Assembly (NCBI RefSeq): GCF_039679125.1
Contig: NZ_CP155551.1
Location: 434,001-498,000 of the forward strand
Source of the DNA: Blastococcus sp. HT6-4
GTDB lineage: Bacteria; Actinomycetota; Actinomycetes; Mycobacteriales; Geodermatophilaceae
Length of the DNA stretch: 64,000 nucleotides
Reading direction: 5' to 3'
The notes under the pieces were generated by a model. The model ran no database searches, was not told the origin of the DNA, and saw only the letters and a list, made by a program, of their open reading frames with translations. The stretch's first letter is position 1, and every line of letters begins with the position of its first letter. This document shows positions 1-8,371 of this stretch, piece after piece. Position numbers and translations under genes: made by a program.

Positions 1-721
1 CGGCGACCGCTCGGGCCTGGCCCCGCAGATCGCCCGGGCCGAGTCGGCGCTCGCCGCCTGCGACGCCGCGCTGCACCCGGCCGACGGCACCCCGGCCGAT
101 CCGCTGGCCGCGCTCCGGCAGCTCGAGGACGCCGACGTCGCCCTCGAGGAGGCGCTCTCCGCGGCCCGCGACGCGCACACCCAGGCCCGCCGGGCCGCGG
201 CGGCGCTGGACCAGGCGCTGCTCAACGCGCGCTCGGCGGTGGCCGCGGCGGCGGACTTCGTCGACACCCGCCGCGGCGCAGTGGGGCCCGAGGCCCGCAC
301 CCGGCTGGCCGAGGCGCAGCGGCACCTGGAGGCCGCCGTCGACCTGGGCCGGACCGACCCGGTGAGCGCGCTGCGGGAGGCCCACCAGGCGGGGATGCTG
401 GCCCAGCACGCCCTGGACCTCGCCCAGGACGACGTCGGCCGGTGGAACTCCGGCTACGGGCCGGGTGGGTTCGGCGGCGGCTACGGCGGCGGGTACCGGC
501 GCGGCGGCGTGGACCTCGGCAGCCTCGTGCTGGGCGGCATCCTCCTGGGCGGCGGCGGTGGTCGCGGCCGCGTGGGCGGCTTCGGCGGCAGTTTCGGAGG
601 TGGCGGCGGCTTCGGTGGGCGGGCCGGCGGTGGGTCGTTCGGCGGCCGCGCCGGCGGTGGGTCGTTCGGCGGGGTCGGTGGTGGCTCGTTCGGCGGCGGG
701 GCCGGCGGCGGGCGGTTCTGA
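1..721 (+). CDS. C-terminal part of a glycine-rich exported protein, TPM-domain type (5' partial)
   Basis: The gene enters from the left edge, with its first full codon at base 2, and stops with TGA at 719-721. The visible 239 residues begin with about 130 residues of Ala/Glu/Arg-rich, probably helical sequence. They end in a tail of GGG-SFGG-type repeats preceded by a short hydrophobic patch (DLGSLVLGGILLGG). Actinobacterial TPM (Psb32/TLP) domain proteins have this architecture: an N-terminal TPM domain, a membrane segment, a helical part and a Gly-rich end. The diagnostic domain itself lies outside the window, so this name is an inference from the tail alone. The role is unknown; related proteins sit at the membrane. 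Confidence 0.55.
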   Translation, partial: GDRSGLAPQIARAESALAACDAALHPADGTPADPLAALRQLEDADVALEEALSAARDAHTQARRAAAALDQALLNARSAVAAAADFVDTRRGAVGPEARTRLAEAQRHLEAAVDLGRTDPVSALREAHQAGMLAQHALDLAQDDVGRWNSGYGPGGFGGGYGGGYRRGGVDLGSLVLGGILLGGGGGRGRVGGFGGSFGGGGGFGGRAGGGSFGGRAGGGSFGGVGGGSFGGGAGGGRF

Positions 722-809
722 GCCCGGCCGGTCGCGGGGCGCCGCGGGCGACCCGAACTGTCGGCCCCCGGTGGGACGGTGACCTCCCCCACAACAGGAG
801 GAGGCAACC

Positions 810-1568
810 ATGCCCACGCGAGACACCCCCTGGCCCGCCGGCACGCCCTGCTGGGTCGACTACGGCGCGGCCGACCTGGCGGCGGCGCGGGAGTTCTACA
901 CCGCCCTGCTCGGCTGGGAGTACACCGGCGGCGACCCCGAGTTCGGCGGCTACCTGAACGCCGAGAAGGACGGGCGGCAGGTGGCCGGCCTGGGTCCGCA
1001 GATGGACGAGGCCGGACAGCCCGGCTGGACCACCTACTTCGCCACCGACGACGCCTACGCCACCGCGGCCCGGATCCGGGAGGCCGGGGGCACGGTCGTG
1101 GTCGAGCCGATGGAGATCGGCCCGATGGGGCGGATGGTGGTCGCGCTCGATCCGCAGGGCAACGCGTTCGGGCTGTGGCAGGCCGGCGAGCACACCGGCG
1201 TGCAGCGGTACAACGAGCCCGGCTCGCTGGTCTGGAACGAGGCGGCGGTCGACGACCCGGCGGCCGCCCGGGAGTTCTACGGCTCGGTCTTCGGCTTCCG
1301 GTTCGAGGAGATCCCCGGCGGCGAGGGGTACACGACCTTCGGCACCGGCGGTGACCCGCTGGGCGGGCTCGGCGCCCGCCAGCCCGGGCTGCCGACGGGC
1401 TGGACGACCTGCTTCGCGGTGGCCTCCACCGACGACGCGGTGGCCACCGTCGAGGCCCGCGGCGGCAAGGTCACGATGGCGCCGACGGACACCGAGTACG
1501 GCCGGTTCGCCGTGGCCGAGGACCCGTGGGGCGCCGGGTTCTCGGTGATGCAGGTGCCCACCGCCTGA
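810..1568 (+). CDS. two-domain VOC (glyoxalase-like) protein
   Basis: A 252-residue protein with two tandem VOC folds, about residues 8-120 and 128-250. Each opens with a repeated theme (WVDYGAADLAAAREFYTALLG, then WNEAAVDDPAAAREFYGSVFG) and ends with the family's DPxGxxFxL/V element (DPQGNAFGLW, DPWGAGFSVM). This matches the mycobacterial Rv0577/CFP32-like group of two-domain VOC proteins, often called hydroxylases or glyoxalases; substrate and metal use are not established. The start is set by a strong Shine-Dalgarno AGGAGGAGG at 797-805, four bases before the ATG. It is a single gene converging on the PPOX gene downstream. Confidence 0.85.
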   Translation: MPTRDTPWPAGTPCWVDYGAADLAAAREFYTALLGWEYTGGDPEFGGYLNAEKDGRQVAGLGPQMDEAGQPGWTTYFATDDAYATAARIREAGGTVVVEPMEIGPMGRMVVALDPQGNAFGLWQAGEHTGVQRYNEPGSLVWNEAAVDDPAAAREFYGSVFGFRFEEIPGGEGYTTFGTGGDPLGGLGARQPGLPTGWTTCFAVASTDDAVATVEARGGKVTMAPTDTEYGRFAVAEDPWGAGFSVMQVPTA

Positions 1569-1575
1569 CGCCTCC

Positions 1576-1602
1576 GGCCGGCGCGAACGGGGCGCGCCGG
1601 TC
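1576..1602. terminator. possible bidirectional hairpin terminator
   Basis: A GC-rich inverted repeat (CCGGCGC at 1578-1584 pairing with GCGCCGG at 1594-1600) lies between two convergent genes. There is no T tract, as is common in high-GC actinobacteria. Confidence 0.4.
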
Positions 1603-1613
1603 CGGCGTCCGGC

Positions 1614-2036
1614 TCATCCGCCCAGCTGTCCGTAGGTGTGCTCCGGGCGGAAGCGGACCACCAGGCGACGGTCGGCGACCATGGCCGCCCGGTACTCGTC
1701 CCAGTTCTCGTGCTCGCCGGAGACGCCGCGGTAGTAGGCGATCAGCTCCTCGACGGCGGCGTCGTGCGGGTCCTGCGCGACCGGGGTGAGCTCGGCGGTG
1801 CCCTCGACGGCGACCCAGGTCCAGAAGTCCGTCGACGCCACGTGCAGCGTCACCCGGGGGTCGCGCTGCAGGTTGCGGGTCTTCGCGCGGTCGGCGGTCA
1901 CCGAGACGCGGATCAGGCCGTCGTCCCAGGCGTATCCGACGTTGGACAGCTGCGGCCGGCCGTCCCGCTTGATCGTCGCGAGCACGCCCCAGCGCTGCCC
2001 GGCGACGAAGGCCAGCATCGTGTCGTCGGTCGTCAT
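1614..2036 (-). CDS. PPOX-class flavin/F420-dependent oxidoreductase
   Basis: A 140-residue single-domain split-barrel protein. The N-terminal pattern (LAFVAGQRWGVLATIKRDGRPQLSNVGY) and the central RVSVTADRAKTRNLQRDPRVTLHV are typical of the actinobacterial PPOX family that uses F420 or FMN to reduce small substrates. Length fits the family (about 130-150). The start ATG at 2036 overlaps the stop of the upstream pirin gene (ATGA), so the two are almost certainly co-transcribed and translationally coupled. Cofactor choice (F420 versus FMN) cannot be decided from sequence reading alone. Confidence 0.85.
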   Translation of the reverse strand: MTTDDTMLAFVAGQRWGVLATIKRDGRPQLSNVGYAWDDGLIRVSVTADRAKTRNLQRDPRVTLHVASTDFWTWVAVEGTAELTPVAQDPHDAAVEELIAYYRGVSGEHENWDEYRAAMVADRRLVVRFRPEHTYGQLGG

Positions 2037-3001
2037 CCCTGCCGCCCCCTGGCCTTGAGCTGGACCGGCGGCAGCGGTGGCGCTGTCAGCCGGTTGCCGT
2101 CGAACCCCTCCACGGCGCCGAACCGGTCGGACTCGGCGTTCCACTGCTCGGCGTAGTCGGCGATCTCCTCGCCCGACCGGCCGACGAAGTTCCACCACAT
2201 CACCAGCCGCTCCTCGAACGGCTCCCCGCCGAGCAGCAGCAGCCGGCTGGGCTCGGCGGCGCGCAGCCGCAGCGACCGCCGCCCGGTGCCCAGGTAGAGC
2301 ATCGCGCCCCGCTCCAGCGGCGCGCCCTCCGCGGTGGCCGCGCCGGAGGAGACCAGCAGGCCGTGCTCGAAGTCCGGGTCCAGCGGCAGCTCGACGTCCG
2401 CGCCGGCGTCCAGCGCCAGGTCGGCGCCCAGCAGCGGGGTGTAGGCGGTGCCGGGGGAGACGGCGCCACCGAGGGAGCCCATCAGCACGGTCGTCGTCAG
2501 CCCGTCCGACGTCCAGCCCGGCAGCGTCGTGTGGTGCTCGAACGCCGGGACGGTCTCCCGGTGCGCGTCGGGCAGCGCCACCCACAGCTGGGCGCCGTGG
2601 AGGTAGCGCGGGTGGGGCACCGGCGACTGCTCGGAGTGCGCGATCCCGTGCCCCGCCGTCATCAGCGCCAGCTCGCCGGGGCGGAAGCGGACGTCGCTGC
2701 CGAGCGAGTCGCGGTGGTGCACCTCGCCCTCCAGCAGCCAGGACACCGTCTGCAGCCCGGTGTGCGGATGCGGCGGCACCTGCATCCCCGCCCCGGTGGC
2801 GACGTCGTCGGGGCCGTAGTGGTCGACGAAGGCCCACGCGCCCACGAGGCGCCGGCCGAGCGTCGGCAGCAGCCGGCGCACCCGGGTGCTCTCCCCGAGC
2901 ATCACCGCCTTGCCGGGGAGCAGGTCCAGCGCCGGGCCCGCGGCGGTGTCCTGCAGCCCGCCGAGCTCGCGGGCGGCCGGGCGGCGGTCGAGGTTGCTCA
3001 T
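2033..3001 (-). CDS. pirin family protein
   Basis: A 322-residue bicupin of the pirin family. The N-terminal cupin carries the metal-binding HPHTG(LQ) motif followed by the glutamate of LLEGEVHHRDS and a histidine in AGHGIAHSEQS. The C-terminal cupin (about residues 190-290) is degenerate, as is usual. Pirins bind iron or another metal; some act as quercetin dioxygenases and others as redox sensors. The chosen ATG at 3001 has a good GGAGG ribosome site (minus-strand GGCAGGAGGCGCC before ATG). It is the first gene of a two-gene operon with the PPOX gene, and a second pirin lies 2.2 kb away. Confidence 0.85.
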   Translation of the reverse strand: MSNLDRRPAARELGGLQDTAAGPALDLLPGKAVMLGESTRVRRLLPTLGRRLVGAWAFVDHYGPDDVATGAGMQVPPHPHTGLQTVSWLLEGEVHHRDSLGSDVRFRPGELALMTAGHGIAHSEQSPVPHPRYLHGAQLWVALPDAHRETVPAFEHHTTLPGWTSDGLTTTVLMGSLGGAVSPGTAYTPLLGADLALDAGADVELPLDPDFEHGLLVSSGAATAEGAPLERGAMLYLGTGRRSLRLRAAEPSRLLLLGGEPFEERLVMWWNFVGRSGEEIADYAEQWNAESDRFGAVEGFDGNRLTAPPLPPVQLKARGRQG

Positions 3002-3161
3002 GGCGCCTCCTGCCGCTCGGGACGGGATCCAGTGTGCACCTCCGGACCCGACGGCATCATGCCGGGCGCGCAGCGTAGGCGGCGGGGAACCGAGCGTCAG
3101 GACGTGCTGACCGGCCACGAGCGCACCGTGCTCGTCGAAATACAGAACGACAGATGGCTAC

Positions 3162-3191
3162 TTGACGTGTGATTCACATCACGTCTTGGAT
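3162..3191 (+). promoter_or_regulatory. candidate promoter with CRP/GlxR-like operator
   Basis: TTGACG at 3162-3167 and TTGGAT at 3186-3191 are spaced by 18 bp and could be -35 and -10 elements for the exported LVIVD protein. Between them at 3168-3183 is TGTGA-N6-TCACG, matching the CRP/GlxR consensus TGTGA-N6-TCACA at nine of ten defined positions. A site between -35 and -10 would suggest repression (inference). A crp gene is present at 31845-32519. Confidence 0.55.
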
Positions 3192-3268
3192 GCGGATCCT
3201 CGGCCTGCCACGAGCGGCCGGGCCCCCAGCCGGGTGGCCGCCCGGCCATCGCATGATGAGGAGCTCCC

Positions 3269-5110
3269 TTGACCACACGGATCGCCAAGGCGGCGGTGCT
3301 CGGCGCTGCCGGGCTGCTGTTGACGGCCGCGCCCGCGCTCGCCCACAGCGAGGACGGTGCCATCGACAACGCGAAGGCCACCCACGGGCACGACCTGCAC
3401 CACCAGCACGGCGGCCAGGAAGGCCACATCGACGTCGACAACCACGGTGCCGAGCTGGTCGGCAAGCTGCAGCTGAGCCGCGTCGTCGAGGGGAAGATCG
3501 CCGACGTCGCCGTCTTCGGCGACCACGCATACCTCGCCGCCTGGGGTGGCGCCACCTGCAAGGACAACGGCGTCCACGTGGTCGACATCTCCGACGTGCG
3601 GAACCCGGTAGAGGTCGCCTTCATGCCGTCCAAGGAAGGCAGCTACCCCGGTGAGGGCATGCACGTCATCGAGCTGACCACTCGTTCCTTCACCGGCAAG
3701 GTGCTGGTCTCCAACAACGAGACATGCAAGGAACCGGCCGGCTTCGGCGGCATGAACCTCTACGACGTGACGGACCCGGCCCGGCCCACGCCGCTGGCCG
3801 TGGGCGTCGGTGACTCGACCGACGGCGGCAACCAGAAGAAGTCGGCGAACCAGATCCACAGCGTCTTCGCCTGGGACGTCGGCGACAAGGCCTACGCCGT
3901 GATGGTCGACAACGAGGAGGCCGCCGACGTCGACATCATGGACATCACCGACCCGAAGAAGCCTGTGCTGATCGCCGAGCACGACCTCGCGGCGATGTTC
4001 CCGCGGATCCTCCAGCCGGGGAGACACCTCGACGAGGTCTTCCTGCACGACATGGTGGTCAAGCAGATCGGCGGTCGGCAGGTCATGCTGCTGTCCTACT
4101 GGGACGGCGGCTACGTGCAGCTCGACGTCACGGACCCGCGGAAGCCGAGCTACCTGTCCGACAGCGACTTCGCCGAGCTGGACCCCGAGGCCGCGGTGAG
4201 CGGTCTGGCGGTCCGGCCGGAGGGCAACGCCCACCAGGCCGAGTTCACGATGGACAACAGGTTCGTCCTCGCGGCGGACGAGGACTTCTCGCCCTACGCG
4301 CTCATCACCCGCAACGTGGACGACCGGTCCGACATTGCCGCGGGTCAGGGCGGCGGCACCCCGCCGTTGGAAGAGGGGCAGACCATCACCGGCGGCTCGG
4401 TGTTCGCCGGCCGTGCCTGCAACGGTGACACGACCGTGCCCCCGGCCGCCGACGGCACCCAGATCGCGGTGGTCGAGCGTGGCCTGTGCACCTTCACCGA
4501 GAAGGTGGCCAACGTCGAGGCCGCCGGCGGCTACGAGGCTGTCCTGGTGTTCAACCGCACCGCCTCCGACGGCTGCAACTCCTCGCTCGGCATGAGCGTC
4601 GAGGGCGGTATCCCGACCTTCGGTGTCGCCCCGCGTGAGCAGGGCTTCGCCATCTTCGGCGCCCAGTACGACGACGCCGCGTGCCTGGCCGGGGACGGCA
4701 CCCAGCTCGCCCCCATCGATGTCGGCACGCCCGGTGACACGCTGACCTTCTCGTCGTACTTCGACGGCTGGGGCTACGTGCACCTGTTCGACGCGGCGAG
4801 CATGGCCGAGATGGACACGTACGCCGTCCCCGAGGCCCACGACCCCGAGCACGCCACGGGCTCGGGCGACCTCTCGGTGCACGAGGTGGCCGTCTCGCAG
4901 CAGGACCCGAACCTGGCGTACCTGTCCTACTACGCGGCCGGTCTGCGAATTGTCGACATCGGCAGCGGCGAGATCCAGGAGGTCGGCGCCTTCATCGACG
5001 AGGGTGGCAACAACTTCTGGGGTGTCGAGGTCTTCGAGCAGGACGACGTCGAGTACGTCGCCCTGTCCGACCGTGACTTCGGGCTCTACATCCTGAAGAA
5101 GACCCCCTGA
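3269..5110 (+). CDS. exported LVIVD-repeat protein with inserted PA domain and His-rich N-terminus
   Basis: A 613-residue protein starting with TTG at 3269 behind GAGGAG (3258-3264). Residues 1-25 form a Sec-type signal peptide ending in ALA. Residues 26-60 are histidine-rich (HGHDLHHQHGG), a possible metal-binding stretch. The body has LVIVD-type beta repeats (VHVVDISDVRNPVEVAF, VDIMDITDPKKPVLIAE, VQLDVTDPRKPSYLS, LRIVDIGSGEIQEVGAF) that usually build a propeller-like surface domain. A protease-associated (PA) domain, about residues 365-490 with paired cysteines, is inserted between repeats. No protease active site is visible. It probably acts outside the cell in binding; function is unknown. 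It stands alone with a CRP-like promoter and its own terminator. Confidence 0.8.
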   Translation: MTTRIAKAAVLGAAGLLLTAAPALAHSEDGAIDNAKATHGHDLHHQHGGQEGHIDVDNHGAELVGKLQLSRVVEGKIADVAVFGDHAYLAAWGGATCKDNGVHVVDISDVRNPVEVAFMPSKEGSYPGEGMHVIELTTRSFTGKVLVSNNETCKEPAGFGGMNLYDVTDPARPTPLAVGVGDSTDGGNQKKSANQIHSVFAWDVGDKAYAVMVDNEEAADVDIMDITDPKKPVLIAEHDLAAMFPRILQPGRHLDEVFLHDMVVKQIGGRQVMLLSYWDGGYVQLDVTDPRKPSYLSDSDFAELDPEAAVSGLAVRPEGNAHQAEFTMDNRFVLAADEDFSPYALITRNVDDRSDIAAGQGGGTPPLEEGQTITGGSVFAGRACNGDTTVPPAADGTQIAVVERGLCTFTEKVANVEAAGGYEAVLVFNRTASDGCNSSLGMSVEGGIPTFGVAPREQGFAIFGAQYDDAACLAGDGTQLAPIDVGTPGDTLTFSSYFDGWGYVHLFDAASMAEMDTYAVPEAHDPEHATGSGDLSVHEVAVSQQDPNLAYLSYYAAGLRIVDIGSGEIQEVGAFIDEGGNNFWGVEVFEQDDVEYVALSDRDFGLYILKKTP

Positions 5111-5129
5111 CACATGCACACCGCACGAC

Positions 5130-5165
5130 CGTGAGGCCGGTCCCCTTCGGGGGGCCGGACTCACG
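5130..5165 (+). terminator. hairpin terminator with TTCG loop
   Basis: 16-base arms (5130-5145 and 5150-5165) with one A/G mismatch and one G-T pair close on a TTCG tetraloop, 19 bp after the stop of the LVIVD gene. Confidence 0.7.
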
Positions 5166-5208
5166 GCTCGCCGGGGCCTCGACGGCCGGGTCCTCCACGC
5201 CGGGACGG

Positions 5209-6222
5209 TCAGGCGCCGGGCGCCTGCCCGGTCTCGCCCCGGACGTCGCCGTGCGGGACGTCCCGCTTCCCGTACGCGGCCGGGATCGACCCGAGCCGGC
5301 CGGCCTGGAAGTCGGTGAAGGCGTCCATGACCTCCTGGCGGGTGTTCATCACGAACGGCCCGTACATGGCGATCGGCTCGCGGATCGGGGCGCCGCCGAG
5401 GATGACCACGTCCAGCGCGGGGGTGCGCGACTCCTGGTGGACGGCGCCGTTGACCGTCACCGTGTCCCCGGGGCCGAGGACGGCGAGCTGCCCGGTGCGC
5501 ACCGGGGCGCCGTCGATGCCGACCGAGCCGGCGCCGGAGAGCACGTAGACCAGCGCGTTGAAGTCCGGCCGCCACGGCAGGTCGAGGGTGGCGCCGGGGG
5601 AGACGGTGGCGTGCACCATCGCCATGGGCGTGTAGGTCGAGCCGGGGCCGGTCTGCCCGGCGACGTCGCCGGCGATCACGCGGAGGAAGGCGCCGGCGTC
5701 GGGGCTGGCCAGCAGCACCGACTCGTCGGCGCGCAGGTCCTGGTAGCGCGGCTCGACCCACTTCCGGGCCCGCGGCAGGTTGACCCACAGCTGCAGGCCG
5801 TGGAACAGCCCGCCGCTGACGACGAGGTGCTCCGGCGGGCGCTCGATGTGCAGGACGCCGCCGCCGGCGGTCATCCACTGGGTGTCGCCGTTGCTGATCG
5901 TGCCGCCGCCACCGTGGGAGTCGGCGTGCTCGAAGGTGCCGTCGATGATGTAGGTGACGGTCTCGAAGCCGCGGTGCGGGTGCCAGCTGGTGCCCTTGGG
6001 CTCGCCGGGGGCGTACTCCACCTCGCCCATCTGGTCCATGTGGATGAACGGGTCCAGGTCGCGCAGGTCGACGCCGGCGAAGGCCCGGCGGACCGGGAAG
6101 CCCTCGCCCTCGAAGCCCGAGGGCGCCGTCGTCACCGACCGGGTGCGGCGCCGCACCGTGCGCGGGGCCGGCAGCGGGACGCGCGGCAGGGTGGTGGTGT
6201 CCTCGACGGTCACGGCGGGCAT
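5209..6222 (-). CDS. pirin family protein (quercetinase-like)
   Basis: A 337-residue pirin. The N-terminal cupin shows the metal ligands HPHRGFETV, the following E in DGTFEHADSHGG and the late histidine in GGGVLHIERP. The C-terminal cupin contains LPWRPDFNALVYVLSG and the pirin signature GGAPIREPIAMYGPFVMNT. The ATG at 6222 sits behind AAGGAGG. It is monocistronic and divergent from the ABC-F gene, and carries a perfect 14-bp palindrome immediately upstream of the ribosome site (6236-6249). That suggests control by a dimeric repressor, possibly MarR-type (inference). It differs strongly from the other pirin at 2033-3001, so the two are not a recent duplication. Confidence 0.88.
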   Translation of the reverse strand: MPAVTVEDTTTLPRVPLPAPRTVRRRTRSVTTAPSGFEGEGFPVRRAFAGVDLRDLDPFIHMDQMGEVEYAPGEPKGTSWHPHRGFETVTYIIDGTFEHADSHGGGGTISNGDTQWMTAGGGVLHIERPPEHLVVSGGLFHGLQLWVNLPRARKWVEPRYQDLRADESVLLASPDAGAFLRVIAGDVAGQTGPGSTYTPMAMVHATVSPGATLDLPWRPDFNALVYVLSGAGSVGIDGAPVRTGQLAVLGPGDTVTVNGAVHQESRTPALDVVILGGAPIREPIAMYGPFVMNTRQEVMDAFTDFQAGRLGSIPAAYGKRDVPHGDVRGETGQAPGA

Positions 6223-6235
6223 GCCGGCCTCCTTG

Positions 6236-6249
6236 GTTGAGATCTCAAC
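6236..6249 (-). promoter_or_regulatory. perfect palindromic operator candidate upstream of pirin gene
   Basis: GTTGAGATCTCAAC is a perfect 14-bp palindrome ending 14 bp from the pirin start codon. TTGA/TCAA arms resemble MarR-family half sites; the regulator itself is not identified in this window. Confidence 0.55.
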
Positions 6250-6316
6250 TACCGAGGACTGTAGCGCCGCCGGACCCCCGTGTCTTCCCGGCGGCCACGG
6301 AGAACGCGGGGCCAGG

Positions 6317-6322
6317 GATACT
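6317..6322 (+). promoter_or_regulatory. leaderless -10 element of the ABC-F gene
   Basis: GATACT ends 7 nt before the ATG at 6330 and no Shine-Dalgarno sequence is present, consistent with a leaderless transcript. Confidence 0.45.
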
Positions 6323-6329
6323 GGATGCG

Positions 6330-8150
<1,821 letters not shown>

Positions 8151-8178
8151 CCCCGGACACCCGCAGGAGGTTTCTGCC

Positions 8179-8223
8179 GACAGTCCGTCTCTGCCCAGCC
8201 AGGCTGGGCAGAGACGGACTGTC
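8179..8223. repeat. 45-bp near-perfect palindrome, member of a palindromic repeat family
   Basis: A 22-bp perfect stem (8179-8200 with 8202-8223) around a single central base. Its core TCTCTGCCCA/TGGGCAGAGA is shared with the three tandem palindromes at 17509-17669. Relative to those, one stem pair is changed on both sides (G-C to C-G), so pairing is kept. It lies 29 bp after the ABC-F stop, so it could also serve as a terminator. Confidence 0.8.
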
Positions 8224-8371
8224 CGCAGGGGAGTGCTGCCGGTCCGGTGCCTACGAGGGCGGCCTGGTCACACCGGGCGGACGCCGAGGTCCGGCCGTAA
8301 TCTGAGGCCGCCGCCGGCTGTCCCTGGACGTCTGTGGTCGTCCCCGAGCCCACCGAGACTCCCGGAGACCC

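Noticed and set aside
3179-5878. 899-codon minus-strand frame over the LVIVD gene and pirin
   Set aside because: Antisense shadow; the plus-strand LVIVD protein has a signal peptide, ribosome site and family repeats, and the pirin is in another frame.
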